In this document: positions 45,430 to 56,822 of the stretch, in pieces
How the letters are laid out: every line of letters begins with the position of its first letter
Position numbering within the stretch: position 1 is the stretch's first letter
Assembly: GCA_051453625.1 (NCBI GenBank)
Contig: JBOZIK010000001.1
Location: forward strand, 84,982,730-85,046,729
Length of the DNA: 64,000 nucleotides
Direction of reading: 5' to 3'
From: Welwitschia mirabilis
Lineage: Eukaryota; Gnetophyta; Gnetopsida; Welwitschiales
The notes under the pieces: generated by a model
Told to the model about the DNA's origin: nothing
Database searches by the model: none
Seen by the model: only the letters and a program-made list of their open reading frames with translations
Made by a program: the position numbers and the translations under genes

Positions 45430-47350
45430 TAGGACCATGGTGGGATTACAAAAATCACCTCATTACTCTACAGACCGAATAAAGTAGTTTGGAATATAAG
45501 GGGGAATTAAGGTTCTAACTAGATATCCCACATGTCCTAGAGATGGAATCTTATCATTCTATAAGATAAACAAAGGTATTTTGAAGAAAAGGAAATCTCA
45601 AGATTTTGATTAAGTAGTTCACATGGCCCACAGATATTACCTCATTACTCTATAGATAAACTAAAGTAGTTTAAACATAAACAGGTATTACAATTCTAAC
45701 TAGGTAGTCTACATGATCCATAAATACCACTTATTACTTTACATATCAAATAAAGTAATTTCAAAGATAAGGCAACACTAACGCTTGGGCTCGATAGCCC
45801 ACATGGCTTATAGATATTACCTTATCATTCTATAGACCAAATAAAGTAAGATAAGGAGGCATTAAGGTTTTGATTAAGTGGCCCACATAACTCATAAATC
45901 TTATATAATTATTATATAGATTAAATAAAGTAGTTTAAATGATAAGATAGTGTTAGGATTCTAACTAAAAAGCCTACATAGCTAACAGCTGGTACCACAT
46001 TACTCTACAAACCAAATAAATTATATTTGAAGATAAGGAAGCACTAAGATTTTGTCCTAGGTAGTCCACATAACTTACAAATGCTACATCATCACTCTAT
46101 AGACCAAATGAAGTAGTTTTAAAGATAAGGAGATGTCAAGATTATGGCTTGACAACCGACATGACTCATAGATATTACCTTATCACTCTATAGACCAAAC
46201 TAAGTAGTTTAAAAAATAATGAGATGTTAGGATTCTGACTGGGTAGCCCATATGACTCATAAATGCTACCTCATCACTCTATAGACCAAATAAAGTAGTT
46301 AAATAAAGAGGTATTAGCACTCTAAGCGGGTATCTTACATAACCCACATATGTTGTTTCATCATTCTGTAGATCAAATAAAGTAGTTTTAAAGATAATAA
46401 AATGTCAAGGTTCTAATATGATAGCCCGTATAACCTATAGATGTCATCTCATCACTCTATAAGTTAAATTAAGTAGTTTTAAAAATATGGGAATGCCAAG
46501 GTTTTGATTAGGAGCCCACATGACCAACAGATGCCGTTTCATTACTTTACATATTAAATAAGGTAGTTTTAAAAATTCCATATCATTACTTAAAAAATTA
46601 ATTGAAATAGTTTGGAACATAATAAGGTGAGGCTTACATAGCCATAGACACTAAGATATGCCACATCATCAATTAATAGATCAATAAAAGTTATGTATAA
46701 TAAAAGGAAGCATCAATATTTTGATTAGATAGCCTACATCATCCACAGATATCACTTTATCACTATATAAATAAAATACCATATTTTTTTTGACTCACAT
46801 GACTTACAAATGCTATCTCATCACTCTATAGATTAAATAAAATAGTTTTAAAGATAAGGAGGCATTAAGGTTTTTAATGGGTAGCCTACATAACTCAGAA
46901 ATATCATCTCATTGCCTTATAGACTTTATTAAGTAATTTTAAAGATGAGAAGGTATTAATATTTTTACTATGTAGCCACATAAATCACAAATGCTACTTC
47001 ATCCACTCTATAAAGCAAATTATGTAGTTTTAAAGATAAGTGGACATCAGGGTTCTAACAAGATAGCTAACATAAGCCATAGAAATCAACAAATGCCACA
47101 TCATTACTTGATGAATTAACTAAAGTAGTTTCAAACATAAGAAGGCACTAGAATTCTAATTAGGAAGTCCACATAACCCATAAGCACCTATAAGTATAAC
47201 ATTATCACTTAATGAATTAATTAAAGTAATTTCAAATAAAAAGAATTGTCAAGATTCAACTAGATAGATCACTTGACTTATAGATAGCCATAGATGCAAC
47301 ATCACCACTCTAAGAATGAAATAAAGTAGTTTCCAACTTAAGAGGACATA
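45430..47350. repeat. Tandem array of about 22 units, about 90-bp period
   Basis: The anchor CATCACTCTATAGACCAAAT followed by AAAGTAGTTT recurs at 45461, 45553, 45642, 45732, 45824, 45900, 45997, 46090, 46179, 46271, 46359, 46450, 46539, 46582, 46656, 46757, 46818, 46907, 46996, 47100, 47203 and 47303. Most spacings are 88-93 bp; a few are shortened (43-78) and the last three are 100-104. Each unit continues AAAGATAAGGAGGCATTAAG, then GATTAGGTAGCCCACATGAC and CATAGATGCTACCT. Units differ by many substitutions, so the array is old. All frames contain stops. It resembles a small satellite or minisatellite; no gene function is implied. Confidence 0.9.
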
Positions 47351-47930
47351 AGGGTATTAATAGCCTAGCCATATCAACCTTAACAGAACTCATAAAATAA
47401 AATCATGATAAAAGTGATAACTATGTATAATTAAAAAGTGAATTCCTTCTATAATCAACTAGAAGGTTGGATAAATAAGTTTTCATTACTTAATAACTAA
47501 AATAATAACTATTATAATTATTATAACTTCAGTAATGAAATCTCTAACTATAAAAAGATGAAGTGATGGGTAAAAAGAAGATATCACACAGGCGACACAT
47601 ACATTGATAGGTCATGAAGAATCATGCAAATACTTACATTAATTTCTTAGAGAAAAGTCTTAATGAGATTTACATCCAATTTAAAACTAACCATGATAAT
47701 TTAAAATCCTCATAGAGAGAAACAAATGATAAATTAGACTCAATTATGCAAGGATTAGAAGGATGAACATAAAAACAAAGTACATAAGAGATATAATCTT
47801 AGAGCCAACTCATCCATAAGGCTTAAGATGAGAAGATGCACTAGCTAGCAAGGTAATCCTTATAGTTTTTAAACTGGACAACACTAATCAATGTACACAA
47901 AAGGATCACCCTATGTAAATGTTAAGTTTT
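47351..47930. other. Unassigned AT-rich sequence right of the array
   Basis: Contains a low-complexity AATAATAACTATTATAATTA stretch near 47502-47525. No gene or element end is recognised. Confidence 0.4.
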
Positions 47931-48580
47931 TCACTCACTGCAAGGATGTATTCTCCATAAAATAGAATTTTATGATTTATTAAAATATCCAAAAGGTGAA
48001 AATTTAAATGTCTATCAATGATTTAGATCTTTTGAAGAAGCTTTTAAGTGGTTGTAATATATTAAGAACTTTATATGCCACTATGTTATTAATGAGGGAT
48101 GTAGAAATATGATGGAGTCATCTTAGTGTATAAAATGATGATTGAGTCCACTAGTTAGATTTGATAAAAGAATTTTGAAAATGTTTTATTCTAGATTATT
48201 TTATTAAAGATAAGAAAATGTAACTCAAGTATCTATTATTAGGTAGAATAATCCTCGGTGAACCTTGAAAGGATTTCCAAAGACTCACTAAGTATCAAAG
48301 ACATTATACCCTAGAGAAACTTGTAAGTAATTTCATGGAAAAACTCTCATGAAGATTGAAAAATATCCTTTACCCTCTAAAACTAGATTATTCCTAAGAA
48401 GTATATCAAAAGATAAAGTACTACTTAAATATATAGTAATAACTCATCATATAAGATATAATGGATACTACTTTACAATCACTAAAATGATTATTAAACT
48501 ATTACAACATATCAACTTGTTGCAAGTCAAATTAATGATATTTAACATCATGTTTAGATTATATTTCAGGTCTATTTAAG
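47931..48580 (+). pseudogene. Decayed coding sequence, family unknown
   Basis: Several plus frames look once coding: one near 47960-48060 (KYPKGENLNVYQ then RSFEEAFKWL) and a 76-codon open frame at 48349-48579 (MKIEKYPLPSKTRLFLRSISKD..., later GYYFTITKMIIKLL). The mix of Pro, aromatic and charged residues differs from the random AT-rich frames around it. I do not recognise the family; a retroelement polyprotein is the likeliest source given the surroundings. Confidence 0.4.
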
Positions 48581-48780
48581 AAGTTTTTTTAATCAATCAA
48601 GAGCAAAAGTAAAGTAGCCATCATGATGAATAAAGAAAGTTTTCTAACATTTCTAACCACTTAAGGATGATTTTGAGACAATTTTAAAGTCCTTAATCTC
48701 TTCAGAGCATTAAGTATCTAGTATAGAATGATGGTTAATGATTAAGAATGTTAAAAGATGAAGAAGAGATCATCATTCAC
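48581..48780. other. Short unassigned spacer
   Basis: AT-rich sequence without recognised structure between the unknown coding relic and LTR-related sequence. Confidence 0.4.
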
Positions 48781-48975
48781 CTCACTATCTTGATGGCAGT
48801 CAAAAGGATGACTAAAAGGATTAATAAACAGAGAAATTAGGTTTTTGCTAATAGTCATCCACCCTGTCATCTGGATAATACTCCACATAATGATAGCCAT
48901 TGAATAGAAAAATTAAAATTTGAAGATGAATCTAGAAGCTACTAAAATACACCATCAAATTTAACTCCTTTGAAA
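48781..48975 (-). repeat. Inverted fragment of an Athila-like LTR start
   Basis: CTACTAAAATACACCATCAAA (about 48942-48961) is the reverse complement of the family's LTR start region (TTTGATGGTGTATTTTGACTAC in A4, in part). A nested palindrome follows in the same direction at 48853-48895. The fragment faces left, opposite to A5 next to it. Confidence 0.5.
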
Positions 48976-50105
48976 GATATAAGGATGTGTCCATTAATCC
49001 AGAAGCCATGATCAAATTTAGGAGAATAATGATATTAATCAATGTACTTGCAAAAGTTGAATAAAAATTAATTCTAACAGGTGAAAGATTCATATGCTAA
49101 GAGGAAAGCAAATTATAACATAAGAAAGTAAAGAATACTAAATATCATCTATCTTTCACCTAGTTGTCTAGATAACACCTAGGATAACTAGTAAGAATAG
49201 AAGAAACAGAACTTATAGATTAACAACTGATAGTCATTCACCTGAATAATACTCAGGATGACATCAAATTCATTATACCTAATTATTTCATCAAGAAAGA
49301 ATGTGGCTAACAAACAACTATTAGATATCAAGGTCAATTATACTCCACCTGATCATCCAGATAAGACCCTAGTGAATGACACTCCTAATAAATATAAAAT
49401 AGACCTTATCAATTCTGAAACATTGATATGATGGCCTTTGATCTATTACAATTCTTTGGTAACCCTAATCTTTATCCCAAATTTTTAAATACCTCACTTA
49501 GATCCCTAATTTATCATATTTAATTACATTGAAATTGCTTATGATATTGGAGTATTTTAAGTAAGAAATCCATCCTAGTTGCATAGAATTCTTGGTATTA
49601 GGCTATGTCTCCTCCATTAAGGATTTCTTACTTTATAGAAGGATGTGGACATTTTAAGTAATGAAATGTTGATTGAAATGTTCTTTTAAAATTGCTTTAT
49701 GATCTTTGATCTTCTTTATAGTTTATGTTAATCACAATTAAGCAATAGTTCTTTGTAATTGATATAGATTATGAGGGTTAACTTAGGTGATACGAAGTTG
49801 TTGCACTTGGTTATGATTTGCATTAATGTTGAGTCATCTTTACATCTTGAATTCATTCATTGCATTATTACATTTCCATTAATTTATCATTCTGAGGTTA
49901 GAATAAAAAATCATTTTAATTTTAATCTTTTGAATTAAAGAAATCTTCTAACTTCTTATTTAGAATTCCTCTATGGAGTACAAAATTTAGGTTAACTCTG
50001 AGATACTAGTATGTTTTGTGTGAATTTTATTAACATTTGAAAGTATCAAAGATAAAAGATTTATTAGTAGAAAGTGCTAGATTGATTACATGATTTTCAA
50101 TCCAA
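48976..50105 (+). repeat. 5' LTR of A5, boundaries approximate
   Basis: The segment 49565-49900 (GGCTATGTCTCCTCCATTAA, ATGTTGATTGAAATGTTCTT, GTTTATGTTAATCACAATTA, each within it) aligns with the R/U5 part of the A3 and A4 LTRs in plus orientation. The upstream part contains three palindromic modules near 49155-49190, 49229-49265 and 49340-49385. The exact start was not found, and the end near 50105 is inferred; no clean primer site is visible. Confidence 0.55.
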
Positions 50106-50689
50106 CAAATTAAACTGGTTGCTAAGTCTAAAATGTTGATTTTCACTATTCAAGTAAGAAAATTAATTTCAAGATCTTTACATGTGTAGTATGTACATAT
50201 AGTTGTTCTTTTTCTTAGGTTAGTTTGCACTTTTACTTTACTAATTTATTTTGCTTTCTAAAATATTCAATTAATTTTTATTTAGAGTTGAAAATTATTA
50301 TTGTTTTTAATAAAGTTGGTATGTTCTTTGTGCTACATCCATTGTTGGTATCACCTTCTTGCACTTTGTGTGATCTAGAAAGGAAGTTTTCGCTTAGGTG
50401 TAAAGAAGGTTTTTTAAACTTTTTATGGAAATGCAGGGGAATGATCATATAAACAAGCATTAGTGAAAAAAGTAATTCATCAACAAAGTAGTTAAAGAAG
50501 GATTAGGGGATTTTAATTCAAGAACTAGAGGTCAGAAAATTTTATTTCAATTTAAAATAGAAGAGATAATTATTTTACTTTTAATATTTCTAGAAGTAAT
50601 TTATCTATTTTTGAAATTCATTTGTTTAAATCATATCCCTCTTCAAATCCTACCTCTTAAATTTTTTTTTCTTGTAAATCTTCAAAAAT

Positions 50690-51260
50690 GTGTACCTTTT
50701 CTTGTACTCCTACTTCTACCACATTAACCCTCAAGGAACTAATATCTTAAAGAAAAATAAAGATTCAAAACCATTTAAGCTACTAAATGAGGATGATGTG
50801 AAACTCAAAAACTTTCAAGCCTATCCTATCTTAATACCCATTTCAACACTTAGCAAAAATAGAGCAGCTCATTCTTACTTCAAGAAATGGGAAAAAGAAG
50901 TGACTATTAGGACTTACATGATTATTTTTCTCTTCACCCTTAGAGGTAAGGCTAAAAAATAGTTAAAAACTATGCCATATAAAATCCTTAATACTTTAAG
51001 TCAAATTCAAAATGCCTTCACAAAAATATTCATGAGTGAAGTAACCATGAGAAAAAGAAAAAAAGAAGTTACTAAGTTTGTACAAAAACCTCATGAAGAT
51101 TATGCTGTAACCTATGAGAGATTTTTAATTACTTCTTCATCCAATCCTAGAGATGAATTTGTAAGGAAATAACTTGTTAACTAATTCTATAGTGGATTAA
51201 ATAGTTAAACTAAAAAACATGTAAATTTTGCATATTGTGGAAATTTACTCAACTTGAATT
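50690..51260 (+). pseudogene. A5 gag relic, capsid-like part
   Basis: Open stretches of 90 and 66 codons (50690-50962 and 50972-51172) contain LNEDDVKLKNFQAYPIL, MIIFLFTLRGKAKK, FTKIFMSEVTMRKRKKE and PHEDYAVTYERF. These match the Athila gag domain of A4 block by block. A single stop separates the two frames around LRGKAKK. One of the better preserved coding parts in the window. Confidence 0.8.
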
Positions 51261-52230
51261 TAGAGGACTCTTGAAAACTCTTGGAAGGATTAGTATAAAT
51301 TACTCAAACATGGCCTAAATTAACTCTTAAGAAAGGTAATTTAAGATCTTCTCAACAAATTGGAAACTTACACTAAGATCTTGGATGATGCTAAAATGTT
51401 AAATCAATAACCTCAATCATCAATACTTTCTCTCATTGTAAAATATGTGAGAATAACTCTAGTTATACTAAAGATTATCCTTCCTTACCAATAAGAGAAA
51501 TGATTTATGAATAATCTTATGCTTTTAATCAAAGACCTAATACTTCCAAAAATAATCAACAATTTCAATTATGAGATATGGGACTACAACTAGTCTTTAG
51601 ATCCTCTTTTGATAATAGATGTAGGAGCAATAAATTTTAGCCAAATAGCTCTTACTCCAATCATTTTCAGATTAATAACTTTTAGCCGAACTCCCTTAAA
51701 GAGTTAATGGAAGAATTGAAGAGGATGCAAGAAAATATCAACAAAAATTTAAAGAGTTAAAAGAAGAACCTAGAAAATTTAATTAGCATCCTTCAAGAAG
51801 CCACATTAGAAAGCCAAAGACCTAAACATTCTCAACCTAAATAATGTTAAAAAGGATTGGAAGATAGTGATAAGAAGTGAATATGATAAAACTCCTAATG
51901 AAGCAACTCCCACTTCTCATAACCAAGAAGATCAAATCCATGATAATAACATAGAAATTCTTGACCAACCTAGATTTTGTTTAGCTCCTAAAGAAAAATC
52001 TAATTACAACACAACTAATGAAAACATAAGGGATAAACTCACAACTTCTTAGTTAAAAATATTAAAGGCTAATCCTACCTATGATGATAATCTTAAGGGA
52101 ATTATAAAAGATGTAAGCATATAGCTTACTAGAAAATATTACAAGATAATCTTAGATACAATAAAATCTAGAAGGACTTAGTTAGGAAAACATAGAAAAC
52201 AAATGATATCAAGTAGAGTATTCATGGCAT
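51261..52230 (+). pseudogene. A5 gag nucleocapsid and linker relic
   Basis: The zinc knuckle at 51437-51480 reads CKICENNSSYTKDY: the first two Cys remain, but the His and last Cys are replaced by Ser and Tyr. Downstream, LKELMEELKRMQENINKN (about 51690-51750) is a coiled-coil linker, and a 61-codon open piece (51867-52052) continues it with acidic, Asn-rich sequence. Confidence 0.65.
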
Positions 52231-52700
52231 AATCCCCTTCTAATTTACTAGCATAAAAATTTCCATAATTCAAAAATGCAGGGGCTGCTATTATTACTCT
52301 TATCTTAAAAGGAATCAAAAAGATCAAGAAAGAATTAATAGACATATAAGAAAGTATCAACATTATTTCATTTCACATCTGAAAAATGCTTGGATTAGAA
52401 AATAGGATTGACTCAACAAAAATTGTATTAGAACTAACTGATGCAACTCATAGAAAACCAATTGGAGTCATTAAAGATCTGATCATATAAATTAAAGAGG
52501 CCTTTTACCCTATAGGTGTAGTCATTATTGATGTAGAACACCATAGAGAATACCCTTTACTCTTAGAGAAAAAACTTTTTGTATAACAACTCATTTCATT
52601 ATTGATATATAAACAGGAATGATGGAATGTTATTCAAGAAATAAGAAGTTCATTATTAGATTCTTTGATGTAGTTGAAAAAGATATTAAAAAATAGTTTA
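52231..52700 (+). pseudogene. A5 aspartic protease relic
   Basis: GAAIITLILKGIKKIKKELIDI is followed by a stop in place of Gly, then ESINIISFHI and MLGLENRIDSTKIVLEL. This aligns with A3 ALIDIGESVNIM. The usual downstream segment ending FDVVEKDIKK lies near 52665-52695. The active-site Gly codon has become a stop. Confidence 0.7.
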
Positions 52701-53120
52701 ATATTTAATAAAAAATAAGACCCTTCATGCTTATTCAACATCACCATTTAGAAGAAATGATTCTTACTTTACACAACCTAACTTTATTTGATGATTTTAA
52801 AGAATGTAAAGAAATCATAGGAAGTCTTAATTCCTTCAATCCATGTAATCTCAATAAAAAACTCTTGGACAATAACTTGAATGAAAAAAGAAATGAAAAC
52901 TTTGAATCTCTCATTAATCATAATACTTAACATGTTAAAAACATAAAAACCTCCTACACTAAGAAAGAATTCTAATAACAATAAGGGGTAATTCTAATTT
53001 CAAACTAAAAAAATTACCAAAGGATTGAAATACATATTTTTAAATAATGACCTTTAGAAACCCTTGATCATTAATTCATGTCTTCATCCTTCTCAAGAAG
53101 AATTACTACTTTAAATTTTT
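52701..53120 (+). other. A5 region between protease and RT
   Basis: A 67-codon open piece at 52727-52930 (LHNLTLFDDFKECKEIIGSL) looks like the protease-RT spacer of the polyprotein. No domain is assigned. The antisense open frame over it is a shadow. Confidence 0.45.
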
Positions 53121-53960
53121 AATTTTAAACACATGATTTTGCTTGGATCCATAAATATTTTTTAGCCATTCCTCCTTCTATTGCTTAGCATAAAATTTAT
53201 TTAAAAGATAATGTTAAACCCATTAGATAACCATAAAGGAGACTTAACCCTATCCTTAAGCAATTAATAAAGGAAAAACTCATCAAAGTTATAGATGTAG
53301 GGATCATTTATGCCATATCTAATAATAAATGTATTAGTTCTATTACTATAGTAGCCAAAAAGAATGGGAAGTGATTAGTTTGCATTCCTTTTAAAAATCT
53401 TAATGATTTTATAAAAAAATAAACTAAATTATTAATAAGATGTAAGACCATGCATATTATTATTTTCTTGATGGATATAGTGGTTATAATCAAGTATTCA
53501 CAACTAATAAAGATTAAGACAAGATAACTTTCACCTTTCCTTTTAATACATTTGCCTTTATAAGAATGTCGTTTAATTTATGTAATGCATCTAAAACATT
53601 TTAAAGAGCCATGATGGATATCATTTCAAATATTATTAAGGAAGGAATATAAATCTTTATGGATGTATTTTTCATTTTTAGGAATTCTTTTGGACAAACT
53701 TTAAAGGGATCATAAAAAGTTCTTAATTGATGCATAAAAACTAGTATTTATATAAGTTGGGAAAATAACTACTTCTTGGTAAAGGATAGAATAGTCTTAA
53801 GTCATCACATTTTCAATAATAACATTTAAATAGACCCTACTAAAATAGACATCACTAGAAAAGTTCCTCCCCCAACCAGTGTAAAATAAATCAGATTTTT
53901 TTTGGGCAACTAGTTTATGGAAGATTCATTAAAGACTATTGGAAAATTTTAAAATCTCTT
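53121..53960 (+). pseudogene. A5 reverse transcriptase relic
   Basis: Blocks in order: RRLNPILKQLIKEKLIKVID, GIIYAISNNKCISSITIVAKKNGK, FLMDIVV (for FLDGYSG), ECRLIYVMHLKHF (for the MPFGLCNAPATFQ region), and the catalytic box as FMDV at 53656-53667. The second catalytic Asp is therefore Val. The frames shift repeatedly. Relationship to the A1 RT is clear. Confidence 0.8.
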
Positions 53961-53979
53961 CATTCTTTCTTTAAAAAAG

Positions 53980-54450
53980 ATGCTGAATTTAATTGGAATA
54001 AGCCTTGTCAACATGCCTTTAAAAATCTTAAAGATAAAATCACTTCAACACCTATTATAGGAGGACTTTATTGGAATAAAGACTTTAAACTCATGTGTGA
54101 TGCAAGTAATATTGATGTAGGGGATGTGTTACAATACAAACATGAGAAGGGTGATAATGTTATTTGTTATATTAGCAAAAACCCTTTTAGGAGTCTAACA
54201 TAATTATATCACTACTAAAAAAGAAATACTTGCCATTATCTTTTGTATTGATAAACTTTGATACAATGTTCTTAGTTTTTATACTAATGTATACACTGAT
54301 TATGTTGTCATTGGATATCTCATGATTAAGAAATATTCTAGTGCAAGGATTATGAGATGAGTGTTGTTAATGTCAGAAGTCAATCTAACCATCATTGGTA
54401 AATAAGGAAAGCATAATTGTGTTGCTAACCATTTATTTAGAATCCATAAT
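53980..54450 (+). pseudogene. A5 RNase H relic
   Basis: LYWNKDFKLMCDASNIDVGDVL, then VICYISKNP, then a frame-shifted YHY(T)TKKEILAIIF-like segment and VYTDYVVIGYL. The family's Asp-Glu-Asp positions can be traced. It follows RT directly, as in A1. Confidence 0.8.
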
Positions 54451-54679
54451 GAATAACATCCCTTACATCTTTCTTCATATCTTTTTATCCAAGATAATTT
54501 TTCAGATGAACAATTCTTTTCCATTATACATTTTTATTCCATCTCTGTTAAGCACCCTAATCCATGATATGATGATATTGTTAATTGTTTTGTTGCTTTA
54601 AAAACCTCCCAACATTGAACTCACAATCAGAGAAAATATTTTTTTTATAGAATAGGAGACTATGAGTGGTATGAAATTT

Positions 54680-55700
54680 ACCTCTGTTAAAGATGTAAAG
54701 ATCAAATCATGTAAAAATGTATGCTAGAATGAGAGAAATATGATATCTTTACTATTTATTCTAGTGATGTGTGTAGCGGTCATTTTAGTCACCCAAAGAC
54801 TTCTATGAAAATCCTTCATGTAGTTTTCTATTGGCCTACTATGAAAATGTAATACTTTTTAATGTTTTAGTAGCTTTTCCAAATTTTAAGACATGCCCTT
54901 TTAAAATATCTTAAATGTAAACCTTTTATTATTGGGGTATAGATTTCATAATCTCTTTGACACACTCTTCTTGTAATAAAAATTACATCCTAGTGGTTAT
55001 AGATTATGTAACTAAATGAGTAGAAGCCACTCCTACAATTATAAATGATGCAAAAAATGTATGTTATTTTCTTTATTTTAATATTTTTCATAGATATAAT
55101 GTTTCTAAAATCTTGATTAGTGACCACAGAACTCATTTTATAAAAAGGTTCCTAGGAAACTCCTCCTCTCTATTAGAATTAAGAATAAAATATCAAATGC
55201 TTATCATCTTCAAACCAATGATTAAGATAAAAGTGCTAATAAGAAAATAAAGAAAATGCTTTAGAAATAATTTCCCAAAATAAGAAGTATTGGTCTATCA
55301 AACTTCATGACGTACTTTGAGCTTACTATATTACTTGATGTAATTCACTTGGTTTTCCCCCTTATGAACTTATGTTGGTAAAGCTTGTGTTCTTTCCATT
55401 GATGTATGCTATAATTCTTATAAAACAATTTATCAACTTACTATCATAAATTTTGATGATAATCTTTAGCATAGACTAGTCTAACTTCAACACCTTGATA
55501 AAAAATGAAATCATGTTATTTATAGACAACTCATTCAAAAAGCTGAATCAAAATTTTTCCATGAAAAAAAAGCTTATTTATAAATCTTTTCAACCTAGTT
55601 AGTTGGTTCTATTAAATAATATTTTAGTTAATATTATTCATAATAAATTAACCTCTAAATGGCTAAGCCATTACTAGATAGAGAAAGTGCATCTTAATGG
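54680..55700 (+). pseudogene. A5 integrase relic
   Basis: Shows the N-terminal region (SSDVCSGHFSHPK, a zinc-binding relic), YILVVIDYVTK with EATPTIINDAKNV, SKILISDHRTHFIKRF (the second catalytic Asp region), then GKACVLSIDVCYNSYKT and the C-terminal part with LDREKVHLNGFVEISN-like frames. Order and motifs match A1 (N-terminal and core) and A4 (C-terminal), linking these partial copies to one family. Confidence 0.8.
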
Positions 55701-56046
55701 CTTTGTTGAAATTTCCAATTTAAACACTCATGAAAGATTCAAACTAAGTGGACAATGGTTGAATTTATATTAATAACCTGATGATTATCATTATAATGTG
55801 GATATGATTGAAGCAATTGACTCAGATGATCCTCTTACCTAGAAGAGACATCTTATAAAAACAATCTTCATTAATTTTACCTCATTTTAGATATCATTTG
55901 CAACACCCCAAACATTAGATTGTGAAGGTTGGAAGAGAGCCTACATAAAAACTATCACCCCTCATAAGATTATCCAAGTTTAGAAGTGTTGTAATACTAA
56001 CTGAATCCTAGGGTAGTAGTAAGAATAGCAAAAAGAGTAATACTAG

Positions 56047-56370
56047 CAATTAGAGAAAGAGATTCATCATGATCTATCCCTCATCCATTCCATTCATCCT
56101 TATGTAACTCCTTATGCACCTTCAAAAACTTGTTGTAAGGGCAAGGAATCTATTGTAAAATCCTTCCATCCTTCTCCTTTTTCTCCTTTTCCTTAACCTC
56201 CTCAGTCCTTGTCTTCTTCATCTAGCAAAACATTTTTGGAAGAGGCAAAACAAAAGCATAATACTTGGATTGGTAAGCTATGGGGTAAAATGAAGAAAAT
56301 CACACATAAGCAAAAGGAAATAGATAAAAAATTAGAATTTTTAGTATCTCATATAAGATATTTTGGTTGA
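56047..56370 (+). pseudogene. A5 post-integrase frame, nearly intact
   Basis: From 56047 a single frame runs to a stop at 56368-56370 with one in-frame stop after SPFSPFP. It reads a Ser/Pro-rich linker (FHPSPFSPFP, then SLSSSSS) followed by a charged helical segment (EEAKQKHNTWIGKLWGKMKK and KQKEIDKKLEFLVS). Ser/Pro-rich tails after integrase occur in some Athila-type elements. I cannot assign a function. It is far better preserved than the polymerase just upstream. Confidence 0.5.
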
Positions 56371-56822
56371 AATTTGCATTTTAATATATGCATTAAAGTG
56401 TGTTTTATTGTAGTGTTTTCAAGTGTGTTATAATAAAATATTTGCATTCTAAAGTTTTTGCATTGTAGATTTTCCTAAAGTTTTGAAGTTCTCACATTGA
56501 AATTATTTTCTAACTTGTTACATAAAAACTCATGTACTATATAATTTTCTTTTTAAATACTTTAACTTATTCTCAAATAAATTGTATAAAGTTTTCTATC
56601 TCTTTAACTTTAAGGATAAATTTTGATTTTGATTAGGAATTACCATCTGTTTTTCATAGAAGTTTTCTAAAATTTGATGCCTTATTTGTTAAAAATTGGT
56701 TAATAATTTTTCAAAAGTTATATCATTTCACTAATTAAATAATTACTTAGATAATTTTCCCATAGTTATGATTTTTTTAATTAACATTTTGATAAGAGAT
56801 TGGAAATAGTCTAGTTGGGGGG
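56371..56822 (+). other. A5 3' non-coding region ending in purine tract
   Basis: AT-rich sequence without a frame, ending in TAGTTGGGGGG, a good polypurine tract placed directly before a TG dinucleotide that starts the next LTR-like block. Confidence 0.5.

Larger units (their letters stand above)
48976..56822 (+). mobile_element. Athila-like element A5 with all pol domains, decayed
   Basis: Gag, protease, RT, RNase H and integrase relics follow each other in the Athila order on the plus strand, followed by a post-integrase frame and a purine tract (TAGTTGGGGGG, about 56813-56822). The upstream LTR resembles the A1/A3/A4 family, but the sequence after the purine tract does not. Either the right LTR belongs to a different subfamily or two elements have recombined. 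It has the most complete gene set among the copies here, but every frame is broken. Confidence 0.65.

Noticed and set aside
45430-47350. CRISPR array
   Set aside because: Units are contiguous, diverged repeats with no unique spacers, in a plant nuclear context without cas genes.
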